Notes under the pieces: model-generated
Seen by the model: only the letters and a program-made list of their open reading frames with translations
Told to the model about the DNA's origin: nothing
The model's database searches: none
Shown here: in pieces, positions 41,199-49,109 of the stretch
How the letters are laid out: the number at the start of each line of letters is the position of its first letter
Numbering within the stretch: position 1 is the first letter of the stretch
Assembly (NCBI GenBank): GCA_035292685.1
Contig: DATDPP010000079.1
Coordinates: 124,001-188,000, forward strand
Origin: JALYNX01 sp035292685
GTDB lineage: Bacteria; Actinomycetota; Acidimicrobiia; Spongiisociales; ZC4RG35
Direction: 5' to 3'
DNA: 64,000 bases
Translations under genes and position numbers: made by a program

Positions 41199-41660
41199 AT
41201 GGAAGAGTCAGTGAAACCGGACGCAGTCGAACCCGGCCCCGCCAGAGTCGAGCAGGAGCCGCCGATCTCCCAGCCCACCAAGCTGATCCGTATCGCCTCG
41301 ATGACCAGGGCAATGCTCGACGAGGTGCGCCAGGCCCCGCTCGACGAGAGCGGTCGGAAACGTCTCGCCGCAGTTCACGAGCGGTCACTCGACGAGCTGC
41401 GTGAGGTGCTGTCCAAGGAGCTCCTCGAGGAGTTCAACGAGATCATGTTGCCCCTCAACGAGGCGGTCACCGAGGCCGAGATTCGGGTGGCCCAGGCGCA
41501 GTTGATCGGCTGGCTCGAAGGTCTCTTTCACGGGATACAGGCTTCGTTGTGGTCCCAACAGATGGCCGCACAAACCCAGTTGGCGGAGATGCAGAAACGG
41601 GCCATGCTCCCTCCGGGGCAGCAACCCCCCGAGGGCGACTCGTCCGGTCTCTACCTGTAG
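41199..41660 (+). CDS. bpa: Bacterial proteasome activator (Bpa/PafE)
   Basis: 153-aa helical ring protein (DUF2587) that opens the 20S proteasome without ATP. LDEVRQAPLDESGRKRLAAVHERSLDELREVLSKELLEEF and AQAQLIGWLEGLFHGIQASLWSQQMAAQ match mycobacterial Bpa (Rv3780). The C-terminus ends GLYL; mycobacterial Bpa ends GQYL, which inserts into the proteasome alpha ring. Its presence implies 20S proteasome genes elsewhere in this genome. Confidence 0.93.
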   Translation: MEESVKPDAVEPGPARVEQEPPISQPTKLIRIASMTRAMLDEVRQAPLDESGRKRLAAVHERSLDELREVLSKELLEEFNEIMLPLNEAVTEAEIRVAQAQLIGWLEGLFHGIQASLWSQQMAAQTQLAEMQKRAMLPPGQQPPEGDSSGLYL

Positions 41661-41690
41661 ACCCGGCGCTTGGGGTCGCGATGCTGCTCT

Positions 41691-41966
41691 CTAACCTACC
41701 TTGCGCTCGCGTACGGCCCGCTCCCGCCGCACCCGTCGTCGCTCCCGCTCGCTGAGCCCGCCCCAGATGCCGAACTTCTCACCCATCTCCACCGCATAGT
41801 CGAGACACTCGACCCTCACCTCACAAGAGGTGCATATCGACTTGGCCTTGCGGGTCGATGCTCCACGCTCCGGGAAGAAGAGGTCTGCGTCCGCCCCCCG
41901 GCAGTTGGCGTAGTCCTGCCACGACAGCTCCCCCACCGCCAGAGCTTCGATGAGCTTGCTCTTCAT
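41691..41966 (-). CDS. WhiB-family Fe-S transcription factor
   Basis: 91-aa actinobacteria-specific regulator. The four cluster ligands are C22, C45, C48 and C54 (C-x22-C-x2-C-x5-C), followed by the turn FGIWGGLSERERR and a basic DNA-binding tail. The sequence is closest in style to WhiB2/WhmD or WhiB1. ATG at 41966 is preceded by GAGGAG. A perfect 12-bp palindrome lies 18 nt upstream of the start and may be an operator. Confidence 0.95.
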   Translation of the reverse strand: MKSKLIEALAVGELSWQDYANCRGADADLFFPERGASTRKAKSICTSCEVRVECLDYAVEMGEKFGIWGGLSERERRRVRRERAVRERKVG

Positions 41967-41983
41967 CAGGACTCCTCACAAGT

Positions 41984-41995
41984 GTGTAATTACAC
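41984..41995. promoter_or_regulatory. Palindrome GTGTAATTACAC upstream of whiB
   Basis: Perfect 12-bp palindrome in an AT-rich patch between whiB and the sdh operon. Likely a protein-binding site in the whiB promoter. Confidence 0.5.
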
Positions 41996-42091
41996 TTTTG
42001 AGATTACGACGAGCCGCGCGCGCCGTCAAGTGCGCGCGCTGAGAAGCCATTGACCACAATCGGGTGCGATTGGTCCGTGCGGGATAGTTGC

Positions 42092-42097
42092 CATAAT
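42092..42097 (+). promoter_or_regulatory. -10-like box CATAAT for the sdh operon
   Basis: CATAAT ends 8 nt before the GTG at 42106; no SD is seen. Confidence 0.4.
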
Positions 42098-42105
42098 GAG
42101 AACCC

Positions 42106-42834
42106 GTGGCGACGACCCTCGAAAAGAGAAGACTTCCCTGGCCCCTGGGCTTCTATAGGTCAGCGATCGGCAAGAAATGGGTCATGGCGATCACCGGTCT
42201 CGCCATCATCTTCTTCGTTCTGGCCCACATGATCGGCAACTGGAAGATCTTCCTCGCCGACGTCGACGGCATCCCCGACATCGATATCTACGCCGACGCC
42301 CTCCGCCAACTGCTGGTGCCCTTCGCCCCCCGGCACGTGATCCTGTGGCTGCTGCGCACTGGTCTGATCGTTGCGTTTCTTCTCCACGTCCACGCCGCCT
42401 ACTCCTTGACGGTGATGAACCAACGGGCCCGACCCGACGACTACCAGGCGCCTCGCCACTACGTGGCGGCCAACTACGCCAGCCGGACCATGCGTTGGAG
42501 CGGCGTGATATTCGCCGCGTTCCTGGTGTTCCATCTGGCCGATCTCACCTGGGGCATCCAGCCGGCCGCCCCGGAGACCTGGGAGCAAGGCGCGGTTCAC
42601 GCCAACTTCGTCGCCACCTTCAGCAGGGCCCCGGTCACCGTCTTCTATGTGGTCGCCATGGTGATCCTGGGGGTCCACCTCTATCACGGCGCATGGTCGA
42701 TGTTCCAGAGTCTCGGGATCAACCATCCCCGACTGAACCCAGCACGCAGGCCCTTCGCGGTGGGACTTGCCGTTCTGGTGACGGTGGGCAACGCCATCAT
42801 GCCGCTGGCCGTTCTGTTCGGTCTCGTGGATTGA
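42106..42834 (+). CDS. sdhC: Succinate dehydrogenase cytochrome b558 subunit
   Basis: 242-aa membrane anchor with five helices, binding b haems and menaquinone. SAIGKKWVMAITGLAIIFFVLAHMIGNWKIFL, LLHVHAAYSLTVMNQRARP, FHLADLTWG and GVHLYHGAWSMFQSLGINHP carry the conserved His. This single-anchor type goes with the non-classical SdhCAB of actinobacteria and Bacteroidetes, in which menaquinone is the acceptor. GTG start; sdhA follows after 4 nt. Confidence 0.93.
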   Translation: MATTLEKRRLPWPLGFYRSAIGKKWVMAITGLAIIFFVLAHMIGNWKIFLADVDGIPDIDIYADALRQLLVPFAPRHVILWLLRTGLIVAFLLHVHAAYSLTVMNQRARPDDYQAPRHYVAANYASRTMRWSGVIFAAFLVFHLADLTWGIQPAAPETWEQGAVHANFVATFSRAPVTVFYVVAMVILGVHLYHGAWSMFQSLGINHPRLNPARRPFAVGLAVLVTVGNAIMPLAVLFGLVD

Positions 42835-42838
42835 GGAC

Positions 42839-44761
42839 ATGACGGTTCAACTCGACGCCAAGATCCCCCCGGGCCCGATCGCCGAGAAGTGGGAGAACCA
42901 CAAGTTCTCCATCAAGCTGGTCAACCCGGCCAACAAGCGGAAGTTCAAGATCCTCATCGTGGGCAGCGGTCTGGCCGGAGCCTCCGCCGCCGCCACCCTC
43001 GCCGAATTGGGTTACGAAGTAGAGGTGTTCACCTTCCACGACTCCCCACGACGGGCCCATTCCATTTCCGCCCAGGGCGGGATCAACGCCGCCAAGAACT
43101 ACAAGAACGACGGGGACTCGGTGCAACGGCTGTTCTACGACACCGTGAAAGGCGGCGACTTCCGAAGCCGGGAGGCCAATGTCTATCGGCTCGCCGATCT
43201 CTCCCTCGACATCATCGACCAGGCCACCGCCCAGGGTGTTCCCTTTGCCCGGGAGTATGGGGGCCTCCTCGACACCCGTTCCTTCGGTGGCACCCAGGTG
43301 TCGCGGACCTTCTACGCCCGAGGGCAGACCGGTCAACAACTTCTGTTCGGCGCCTATCAGTCTTTGATGCGCCAGGTCGGCGCCGGAACCGTGAAGCTGC
43401 ACACCCGTTCGGAGATGCTCGATGTGGTGGTCAAGGACGGCCAGGCCGCGGGCATCGTGGTGCGCGACCTGGTCACCGGCGAGGTATCCAGCCATTCCGG
43501 TCACGCAGTGGTGCTGGCCACCGGCGGCTACTCGAACGTGTTCTTCCTCTCCACCAACGCCAAGGCCTCGAATGTCACCGCCATCTGGAGGGCCCATCGT
43601 CGCGGGGTGGCCTTCGCCAACCCCTGCTTCACCCAGATCCACCCCACATGCATTCCGGCGTCCGACGATTTCCAATCCAAGCTCACCCTCATGTCGGAGT
43701 CGTTGCGAAACGATGGTCGGATCTGGGTGCCCAGGAATGCCGACGAGACCCGGCCACCCGACCAGATCCCCGACGGGGACCGCGACTACTACCTGGAGCG
43801 GCTGTACCCCGCCTTCGGCAACCTGGTCCCCCGCGACGTCGCCTCCCGGGTAGCGAAGCGGATCGTGGACGGCGGCCGCGGTGTCGGGCCTTTGCGCAAC
43901 GGGGTCTATCTCGACTTCGGGGACGCCATCGCACGCCTCGGCCCGCAGGTGATCGAGGAAAGATACGGAAACCTGTTCGAGATGTACCAGCGCATCACCG
44001 ACCAAGACCCCTACGCCACCCCGATGCGCATCTACCCCGCACCGCACTACACGATGGGCGGGCTCTGGGTGGATTACAACCTCATGACCAATGTGCCCGG
44101 GCTGTACGCCATAGGCGAGGCCAACTTCTCTGACCACGGCGCCAACCGGTTGGGCGCCTCCGCCTTGATGCAAGGTCTGGCCGACGGTTACTTCGTCCTC
44201 CCCGCCACCATCGGCGACTACCTCTCCGAATCGCTCAATGTGGAGCCGGTGGCAACGGATGACCCCGCATTCACCGAAGTCGAGGACCAGGTCGCAGATC
44301 GGGTCGGCCGCTTCCTGTCCAGCCGTGGCACCCGGTCGGTGGACTGGTTCCACCGTCAACTGGGGAAGATCATGCTCGACGAATGTGGGATGTCGCGCAG
44401 CGAGTCGAGCCTGCGAAAGGCCCTCTCCGACATCCCTGCCCTGCACGATGAGTTTCGCAACGAGGCGAGGGTGCTCGGCTCATCGGAGTCCTTGAACCAG
44501 AGCTTGGAGCGGGCAGGGCGGGTCGACGACTTCTTCGAGCTCGCCCAGGTGATGTGTCTCGATGCCCTCCGCCGGGAGGAGTCCTGTGGCGGTCACTTCC
44601 GCGAGGAGCATCAAACCGAGGACGGAGAGGCGCTTCGAGACGACGAGAGGTTCGCGCACGTTGCGGCCTGGGAGTGGACCGGCGACCCGGCCCGACCCGC
44701 GGTCGGCGTCGAGGAGCTTCAGTTCGACAATGTGAGACTCAGCGCCCGGAGCTACAAGTGA
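42839..44761 (+). CDS. sdhA: Succinate dehydrogenase flavoprotein subunit
   Basis: 640 aa. ILIVGSGLAGASAAATLAELGYEVEVF binds FAD; the covalent flavinylation site is in ARRAHSISAQGGINAAKNY (His before SISAQGG). QIHPTCIPASD and the C-terminal GLYAIGEANFSDHGANRLGASALMQGLADGYF follow. The length and inserts fit the b558-linked subgroup. ATG preceded by GAGGA. Confidence 0.96.
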   Translation: MTVQLDAKIPPGPIAEKWENHKFSIKLVNPANKRKFKILIVGSGLAGASAAATLAELGYEVEVFTFHDSPRRAHSISAQGGINAAKNYKNDGDSVQRLFYDTVKGGDFRSREANVYRLADLSLDIIDQATAQGVPFAREYGGLLDTRSFGGTQVSRTFYARGQTGQQLLFGAYQSLMRQVGAGTVKLHTRSEMLDVVVKDGQAAGIVVRDLVTGEVSSHSGHAVVLATGGYSNVFFLSTNAKASNVTAIWRAHRRGVAFANPCFTQIHPTCIPASDDFQSKLTLMSESLRNDGRIWVPRNADETRPPDQIPDGDRDYYLERLYPAFGNLVPRDVASRVAKRIVDGGRGVGPLRNGVYLDFGDAIARLGPQVIEERYGNLFEMYQRITDQDPYATPMRIYPAPHYTMGGLWVDYNLMTNVPGLYAIGEANFSDHGANRLGASALMQGLADGYFVLPATIGDYLSESLNVEPVATDDPAFTEVEDQVADRVGRFLSSRGTRSVDWFHRQLGKIMLDECGMSRSESSLRKALSDIPALHDEFRNEARVLGSSESLNQSLERAGRVDDFFELAQVMCLDALRREESCGGHFREEHQTEDGEALRDDERFAHVAAWEWTGDPARPAVGVEELQFDNVRLSARSYK

Positions 44762-44785
44762 AGCGGCCTGCGGCCGCCCCCGTTT

Positions 44786-44847
44786 TCCGTTATCCGTTAT
44801 CCGTTATCGGTAACCACGGAATACGGAATACGGAATACGGATTACGG
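44786..44847. repeat. Inverted heptamer array between sdhA and sdhB
   Basis: Three copies of CCGTTAT in a row (44787-44807) face, after CGGTAACCACGG, three copies of GGAATAC (44818-44838) and a final GGATTACGG. The second array reads CCGTATT on the other strand, so the two arms are near inverted copies. No coding potential. Confidence 0.75.
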
Positions 44848-44862
44848 CTCCCGAAGGGAGCC
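44846..44862 (+). promoter_or_regulatory. Hairpin masking the sdhB Shine-Dalgarno
   Basis: GGCTCCC-GAA-GGGAGCC, a perfect 7-bp stem with a 3-nt loop, ends 2 nt before the sdhB ATG. The SD core AAGGGAG (44854-44860) is in the 3' arm, so sdhB translation could depend on opening it. Confidence 0.55.
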
Positions 44863-44864
44863 CC

Positions 44865-45629
44865 ATGAACTTCGTCCTTCAAATCTGGCGACAGGCGGGG
44901 CCCGAGGCCCCGGGTGGGTTCCAGACCTATCAGCTCCACCACATCTCGGCCGAGATGTCGTTTCTCGAGATGCTCGACATCCTCAACGAGCGTCTGGTCA
45001 CCCAGGGAGAAGAGCCGGTGGCCTTCGATCACGACTGCCGGGAGGGCATCTGTGGGAGCTGCGGGGTGATGATCGACGGTCAGGCCCATGGCCCCCAACC
45101 CGGGACTGCCGCCTGCCAACTGCACATGCGCAAGTTCAACGATGGGGCCATGATCACGGTCGAGCCGTGGAGGGCAGGAGCGTTTCCCATCATCCGCGAC
45201 CTGGTCGTGGACCGTTCCTCCTTCGACCGCATCATCGAGGCCGGTGGTTTCATCTCGGTCGATGCCGGGTCGGCACCGGAAGCCAACCTGATCCCGATCC
45301 CGAAACTGGTCGCCGACACCGCCTTCGACGCCGCCTCCTGCATCGGTTGCGGGGCCTGTGTCGCCGCCTGCCCCAATGGCGCAGCCAGCCTCTTCACGGC
45401 CGCCAAAGTGGGCCATCTTCGCCTCCTTCCCCAGGGTCAGGCCGAGCGTTGGACCCGCGTCGAGCGAATGGTGGAGGTCATGGAGGAATACTTCGGCTCC
45501 TGCACCAACCACGGCGAATGTGAGAAGGCCTGCCCCAAGTCGATCTCGATCGACTTCATTGCCATGATGAACGCCGATTATGTTCGGTCGAAGGTCAAGA
45601 ACCGGCGGCTCGCCGCGCAAAACGGCTGA
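44865..45629 (+). CDS. sdhB: Succinate dehydrogenase iron-sulfur subunit
   Basis: 254 aa. The plant-type ferredoxin domain has DHDCREGICGSCGVMIDG and a distal TAACQLH Cys for the 2Fe-2S cluster; the C-terminal domain has CIGCGACVAACPNGA and CTNHGECEKACPKSI for the 4Fe-4S and 3Fe-4S clusters. It is separated from sdhA by 103 bp of repeats rather than the usual tight spacing. Confidence 0.95.
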   Translation: MNFVLQIWRQAGPEAPGGFQTYQLHHISAEMSFLEMLDILNERLVTQGEEPVAFDHDCREGICGSCGVMIDGQAHGPQPGTAACQLHMRKFNDGAMITVEPWRAGAFPIIRDLVVDRSSFDRIIEAGGFISVDAGSAPEANLIPIPKLVADTAFDAASCIGCGACVAACPNGAASLFTAAKVGHLRLLPQGQAERWTRVERMVEVMEEYFGSCTNHGECEKACPKSISIDFIAMMNADYVRSKVKNRRLAAQNG

Positions 45630-45695
45630 TCCCACGCCGGGCTGATCAGCAGGATTTGGGCTGTTCGCCCCCTTGCCCCTCTCTTCTTGGAGACG

Positions 45696-45701
45696 TAGCC
45701 T
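45696..45701 (+). promoter_or_regulatory. -10-like box TAGCCT upstream of Tad cassette A
   Basis: The same hexamer as at ilvE and the dapA-like gene. Here it would give a leader of about 78 nt before the ATG at 45786. Confidence 0.4.
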
Positions 45702-45785
45702 GTGACGGTGTATACCCGCCTACCACCACTCCCTGTAGTTTTCTCTCACGTTGGGTGTTTCAGGGGCCGATGCAAAAAGGGCGAA

Positions 45786-46367
45786 ATGAAGAAGAAAGAC
45801 CGAGCCGAAAGGGGCGCGACCCTGGTCGAGGCCGCCCTGGTCTATCCACTTCTGTTCCTCGCCATCTTCGCCGTGGTCGAGTTCGGGCTCGCCTCCAAGG
45901 ACTGGCTCACCGTTTCTCACGGAGCCCGTGAAGGGGCGCGGGCCGGGGCGACCTACGGTGACGTTCCCCAAGCCGACATCCTCGTTCTGCGGGACGTCGG
46001 GCGCACTATCGCACCTGCCGGAATCGGCGCTGGGACCAGGGTTCGGATCTACCGTGCAGCTCCCGGCGGCATCGGGACGCTCTACACCTTCGCACCCGGA
46101 ACTGACTGTGGCGACCTCACCGGGGGCACCCTCACCGGTTGTTGTGACTGGTCACCATGCCCCGAGCCCGGTCGACCTACTTACACCGTCCCGATTTGGA
46201 ATCCGGTCTTGCGTGACGTGAGCGCCCCTTGTACCGATCGCATCGGGGTGGAGGTCCGCTTCACCCACAACTGGTTGACTGGCTACTTCGCCCCTTCGAC
46301 CGACTTCACGACGGCGACTGACTTCCAACTCGAGCCCCAGGTCTTCGATGTCGGGGCAACTTGCTGA
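45786..46367 (+). CDS. TadE-like pseudopilin, cassette A first gene
   Basis: 193 aa. KKKDRAERG then ATLVEAALVYPLLFLAIFAVVEFGLA: prepilin cleavage after G leaves Glu at +5. SKDWLTVSHGAREGARAGATYGD and the C-terminal VEVRFTHNWLTGYF and LEPQVF recur in the other TadE proteins of this array. Exported part has paired Cys (GCCDWSPC). AAGGG lies a few nt before the ATG. The stop overlaps the next start (TGATG). Confidence 0.85.
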   Translation: MKKKDRAERGATLVEAALVYPLLFLAIFAVVEFGLASKDWLTVSHGAREGARAGATYGDVPQADILVLRDVGRTIAPAGIGAGTRVRIYRAAPGGIGTLYTFAPGTDCGDLTGGTLTGCCDWSPCPEPGRPTYTVPIWNPVLRDVSAPCTDRIGVEVRFTHNWLTGYFAPSTDFTTATDFQLEPQVFDVGATC

Positions 46368-46933
46368 TGAGCCCAAAACGCCTCCGCGAGAACGGGGCCA
46401 GTCTCGTCGAGGTCGGCCTTCTCCTGCCGATTCTGATCCTGCTCGCCATCGGGTTGTCCGAGGTCACCTTCCTGGTTGTGGACTACCTGACCGTGACCAA
46501 CGCGGCACGTGAGGGTGCCAGAGTCGGCGCCGCCGCGGCCGACTATGACGCGGGGAGCATCGATGCCGACGATTTGATCCTCAATGCCGTGGAGGAGGCT
46601 GCGTGCAATCTCAACTTCGGGACTCTGGAAACTGTGACGATATATCGCGCCGACGCCAGTGGAGAGATACCGATTCCCCCCGGCGGCTCGGTGAACGAGT
46701 ACTCCAACAGCGGGAGTCTCCAATGTGGCTCGTCAGGGCATGGGCTTTCCTGTACCAATGGCTGCCCGTGGGCGCCGTCGAGCCGGGACCGGGTGCCACC
46801 CGACTTCGACGTCCTCGGAGTGGAGATCATCTTCACCCATAGCAGCGTCACCGGATTCTTTCCCTTTCCGACCGTCGATTGGAATGAGAAGGCAGTGATG
46901 CAGATCGAGCCCGACACCCGGGGCCAACAGTGA
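46367..46933 (+). CDS. TadE-like pseudopilin, cassette A second gene
   Basis: 188 aa. ENG-ASLVEVGLLLPILILLAIGLSEVTFLV is the prepilin segment (Glu +5); VDYLTVTNAAREGARVGAAAADYDAG follows. The exported part has four Cys and ends VEIIFTHSSVTGFFPFPTVDWNEKAVMQIEP, with the motif H-x-x-x-T-G-F ... EP seen in all six cassette TadE proteins. 4-bp overlap with the TadG gene. Confidence 0.85.
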   Translation: MSPKRLRENGASLVEVGLLLPILILLAIGLSEVTFLVVDYLTVTNAAREGARVGAAAADYDAGSIDADDLILNAVEEAACNLNFGTLETVTIYRADASGEIPIPPGGSVNEYSNSGSLQCGSSGHGLSCTNGCPWAPSSRDRVPPDFDVLGVEIIFTHSSVTGFFPFPTVDWNEKAVMQIEPDTRGQQ

Positions 46934-48444
46934 GGAGACTGCTCAGAGAAAAGTCCGGCAGCGACCGAGGAGCCGCCATGGCCCTGGTCGCCGGATCGAT
47001 GGTCCTGCTGTTGGGCATGGCCGCCTTCGGAACCGACCTCGCCTGGTTCTATCTCAACGCGAGCCGGGTCCAGCGCGCCGCCGATGCCGCGGCGCTCGGG
47101 GGTGTGGTGTGGATGCCAGGCAACCTGGGCACCGCCACCGGCACCGCCTTCGACATCGCACTGCGCAATGGGTACGACGACGCGGACGCCGACGTCACAG
47201 TGACCCCGATCGACATTCCGGGCGCCCCCAACGAGTTGGAGGTCACCGTACGCGACATCGTCCCGACCTTCTTCGCCCAGATCTTTGGCTTCGACACCAT
47301 GGCCATCTCCCGCACCGCCCGGGCCGAGTACATCCCACCCTTGAAGCTGGGGAGCCCGACCAACAAGTTCGGCAATGATCCCAGCTGTTACATATCCAAC
47401 CCTGATTGCGCCGGGAACTTCTGGGCCAACATGCATGGGCGTAACACCGACACCCGAATGGGTGACGCCTACGCCTCCTTCTGTGCCGACGGGGGCGGTT
47501 CCACCAACGTTTGCGGAGCCAACCCCTCCTACCGGAGCACCGGCTATCTCTATGGCGTGATCCCCAACGGGAACAGCTTCACCCTCCAGGTGCTGGACAT
47601 GAACTTCCGCAACGAGTCGGGTGGAGTTGCCAATGGTGACCCCTGGCGCACCGGTGACCACAACAATTTCTGCGGCGGTGGGGGTTGTGTAGGCCCAACC
47701 GTGACGGTGCGGGTCTACCTCCCCGACCCGACCCCGCTCGACCTCTCGGACAACACTCTTGTATGCGAGGAGGTCTACGGCCCCCAGGCTCAAATCAACC
47801 CGGATAGCGACCCACCTTTCAACGGGGCCGGGGCCAACTGGAACTGGGACACAACTTGCAATGCCGGCATCAACACCAGCGCCAGCCCCAACGGGATCTG
47901 GGTGGTCCAGGTTGTCAACACCACGGCCACCAATGTCAATACCAGCGGGCTCAACCGCTACTCGATCCGAACCAGCACCGGGAACCTGTTCGGGCTCGGC
48001 GACTTCTCCCTCTTCAACAACTCGACGGCAAGTACTTCAAACTTCTATCTGGCTGAAGTCCCCGACTTTTACGCCGGGAAGACCTTTGTCGTCGAGCTCT
48101 ACGACCCCGGTGACGTCGCCGGCGGAGCCAACGGCCAGATCCAACTGCGGACACCCTCCGGCAGCGTCCAAGCAAGCTGCGAGATGTTTGTCAGAAACGA
48201 GGTCACCGATCCTTGGGTCTCGAGAGGGATTCTGAGCCCCTGTCAGTTCAACGTTCAGAACAACGGTGGTGTCAACGACTACAACGGTGACTGGGTCAAA
48301 CTGGAGTCCGTTCTCCCCGGACCCGGCTCCTACACCGGTGGGTGGTGGCGGATCACCTACAACTTCTCCGGTGGGGTCTCCGACACCACCACTTGGCGTG
48401 CCTACATGGTCGGCAACCCCATTCACCTGGTGCCTGTCCCCTAG
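46930..48444 (+). CDS. Large TadG-like exported protein, cassette A
   Basis: 504 aa. The N-terminus DRGAAMALVAGSMVLLLGMAAFGTDLAWFYLNASRVQRAADAAALGGVVWMPG is the TadG N-terminal domain. The remaining 400 residues are rich in Asn, Gly, Thr and aromatic residues, with several Cys, and are predicted outside the cell. Motifs shared with the other two copies are AEVPDFYAGKTFVVELYDPGD near 375 and the C-terminal TTWRAYMVGNPIHLVP. Part of an E-E-G cassette with 4-bp overlaps. Confidence 0.85.
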   Translation: MRRLLREKSGSDRGAAMALVAGSMVLLLGMAAFGTDLAWFYLNASRVQRAADAAALGGVVWMPGNLGTATGTAFDIALRNGYDDADADVTVTPIDIPGAPNELEVTVRDIVPTFFAQIFGFDTMAISRTARAEYIPPLKLGSPTNKFGNDPSCYISNPDCAGNFWANMHGRNTDTRMGDAYASFCADGGGSTNVCGANPSYRSTGYLYGVIPNGNSFTLQVLDMNFRNESGGVANGDPWRTGDHNNFCGGGGCVGPTVTVRVYLPDPTPLDLSDNTLVCEEVYGPQAQINPDSDPPFNGAGANWNWDTTCNAGINTSASPNGIWVVQVVNTTATNVNTSGLNRYSIRTSTGNLFGLGDFSLFNNSTASTSNFYLAEVPDFYAGKTFVVELYDPGDVAGGANGQIQLRTPSGSVQASCEMFVRNEVTDPWVSRGILSPCQFNVQNNGGVNDYNGDWVKLESVLPGPGSYTGGWWRITYNFSGGVSDTTTWRAYMVGNPIHLVPVP

Positions 48445-48482
48445 CGGCTTCGCATTGTCCGGCGGGCGTTTTCCTTCAAGAA

Positions 48483-48526
48483 ATCTGGCGAATCTGCCGA
48501 CATTGACTCGGAGTCATTCGCCAGAT
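48483..48526 (+). repeat. Nested inverted repeat over the cassette B start codon
   Basis: ATCTGGCGAAT (48483-48493) is complementary to ATTCGCCAGAT (48516-48526), whose last bases are the AT of the start codon at 48525. Inside lies TGACT-CGG-AGTCA. An mRNA carrying it would hide the start. Confidence 0.6.
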
Positions 48527-49109
48527 GAAGCCCATCACATTCCAATCCCCAGCCAGTAGAAGCGGCACCGCCCGTCAGCGTGGGGCCGCCCTCATCGAGG
48601 CCGCCATCGTCTTCCCGATCTTGATCCTGATCATCATGGGGATCCTGGAGATCGGCCTCGCTTTCAAGGACTACCTCACCGTTTCCTACATTTCACGTGA
48701 GGCAGCCCGGGTGGGTGCCCTGGCTGGAGACGACGCGGATGCCGATTGCGCCATCCTCGAGGGAATCGGCACGGTGGCCACCGCAGGCGACCTGGCTCGC
48801 ATCACATCGATACAGATCTTCAAGGCCGACATCAACGGAACTCAAGGCGTGACGAACTACGCCGTGTTCGACGGGGGAGACCCGAGTCTTTGCAATGTCC
48901 CCGCCCAACCATCCGACACATGGACCATCAACCCGATTGGCTGGGTCGCCACCTCCCGTCAGACGGCAGTCGGCGACGACGCACTCGACATCATCGGGGT
49001 CAGAATCATTATGACCCATGACTGGGTCACCAACTTTGCGCCGTTCCGAGGCTCGATCACCATTGACGAGTCCACTATCACCCGTCTCGAGCCAAAGGTC
49101 TTCGAATGA
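48525..49109 (+). CDS. TadE-like pseudopilin, cassette B first gene
   Basis: 194 aa. ARQRG then AALIEAAIVFPILILIIMGILEIGLAFKDYLTVSYISREAARVGALAGDDADADCAI, with Glu at +5. The C-terminus VRIIMTHDWVTNFAPFRGSITIDESTITRLEPKVFE is very like that of the first gene of cassette C (WRGTINVD, IEPEAFE). 4-bp overlap with the following TadG gene. Confidence 0.87.
   Translation: MKPITFQSPASRSGTARQRGAALIEAAIVFPILILIIMGILEIGLAFKDYLTVSYISREAARVGALAGDDADADCAILEGIGTVATAGDLARITSIQIFKADINGTQGVTNYAVFDGGDPSLCNVPAQPSDTWTINPIGWVATSRQTAVGDDALDIIGVRIIMTHDWVTNFAPFRGSITIDESTITRLEPKVFE

Noticed and set aside
42797..44446. Long open frame of 549 codons antisense to sdhA
   Set aside because: Typical high-GC shadow frame: no motifs, low-complexity His/Gly/Val composition, and it lies wholly opposite a certain gene.
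44786..44847. CRISPR-like array
   Set aside because: Units are 7 bp without spacers, and no cas genes are present.
45630..45785. Cyclic di-GMP riboswitch before cassette A
   Set aside because: Looked for because pilus genes are often so controlled; the conserved core sequences are not present.
46543..47793. Long antisense frame opposite the cassette A TadG gene
   Set aside because: No start signal or domain; the plus-strand frame has the helix, overlaps and shared motifs.
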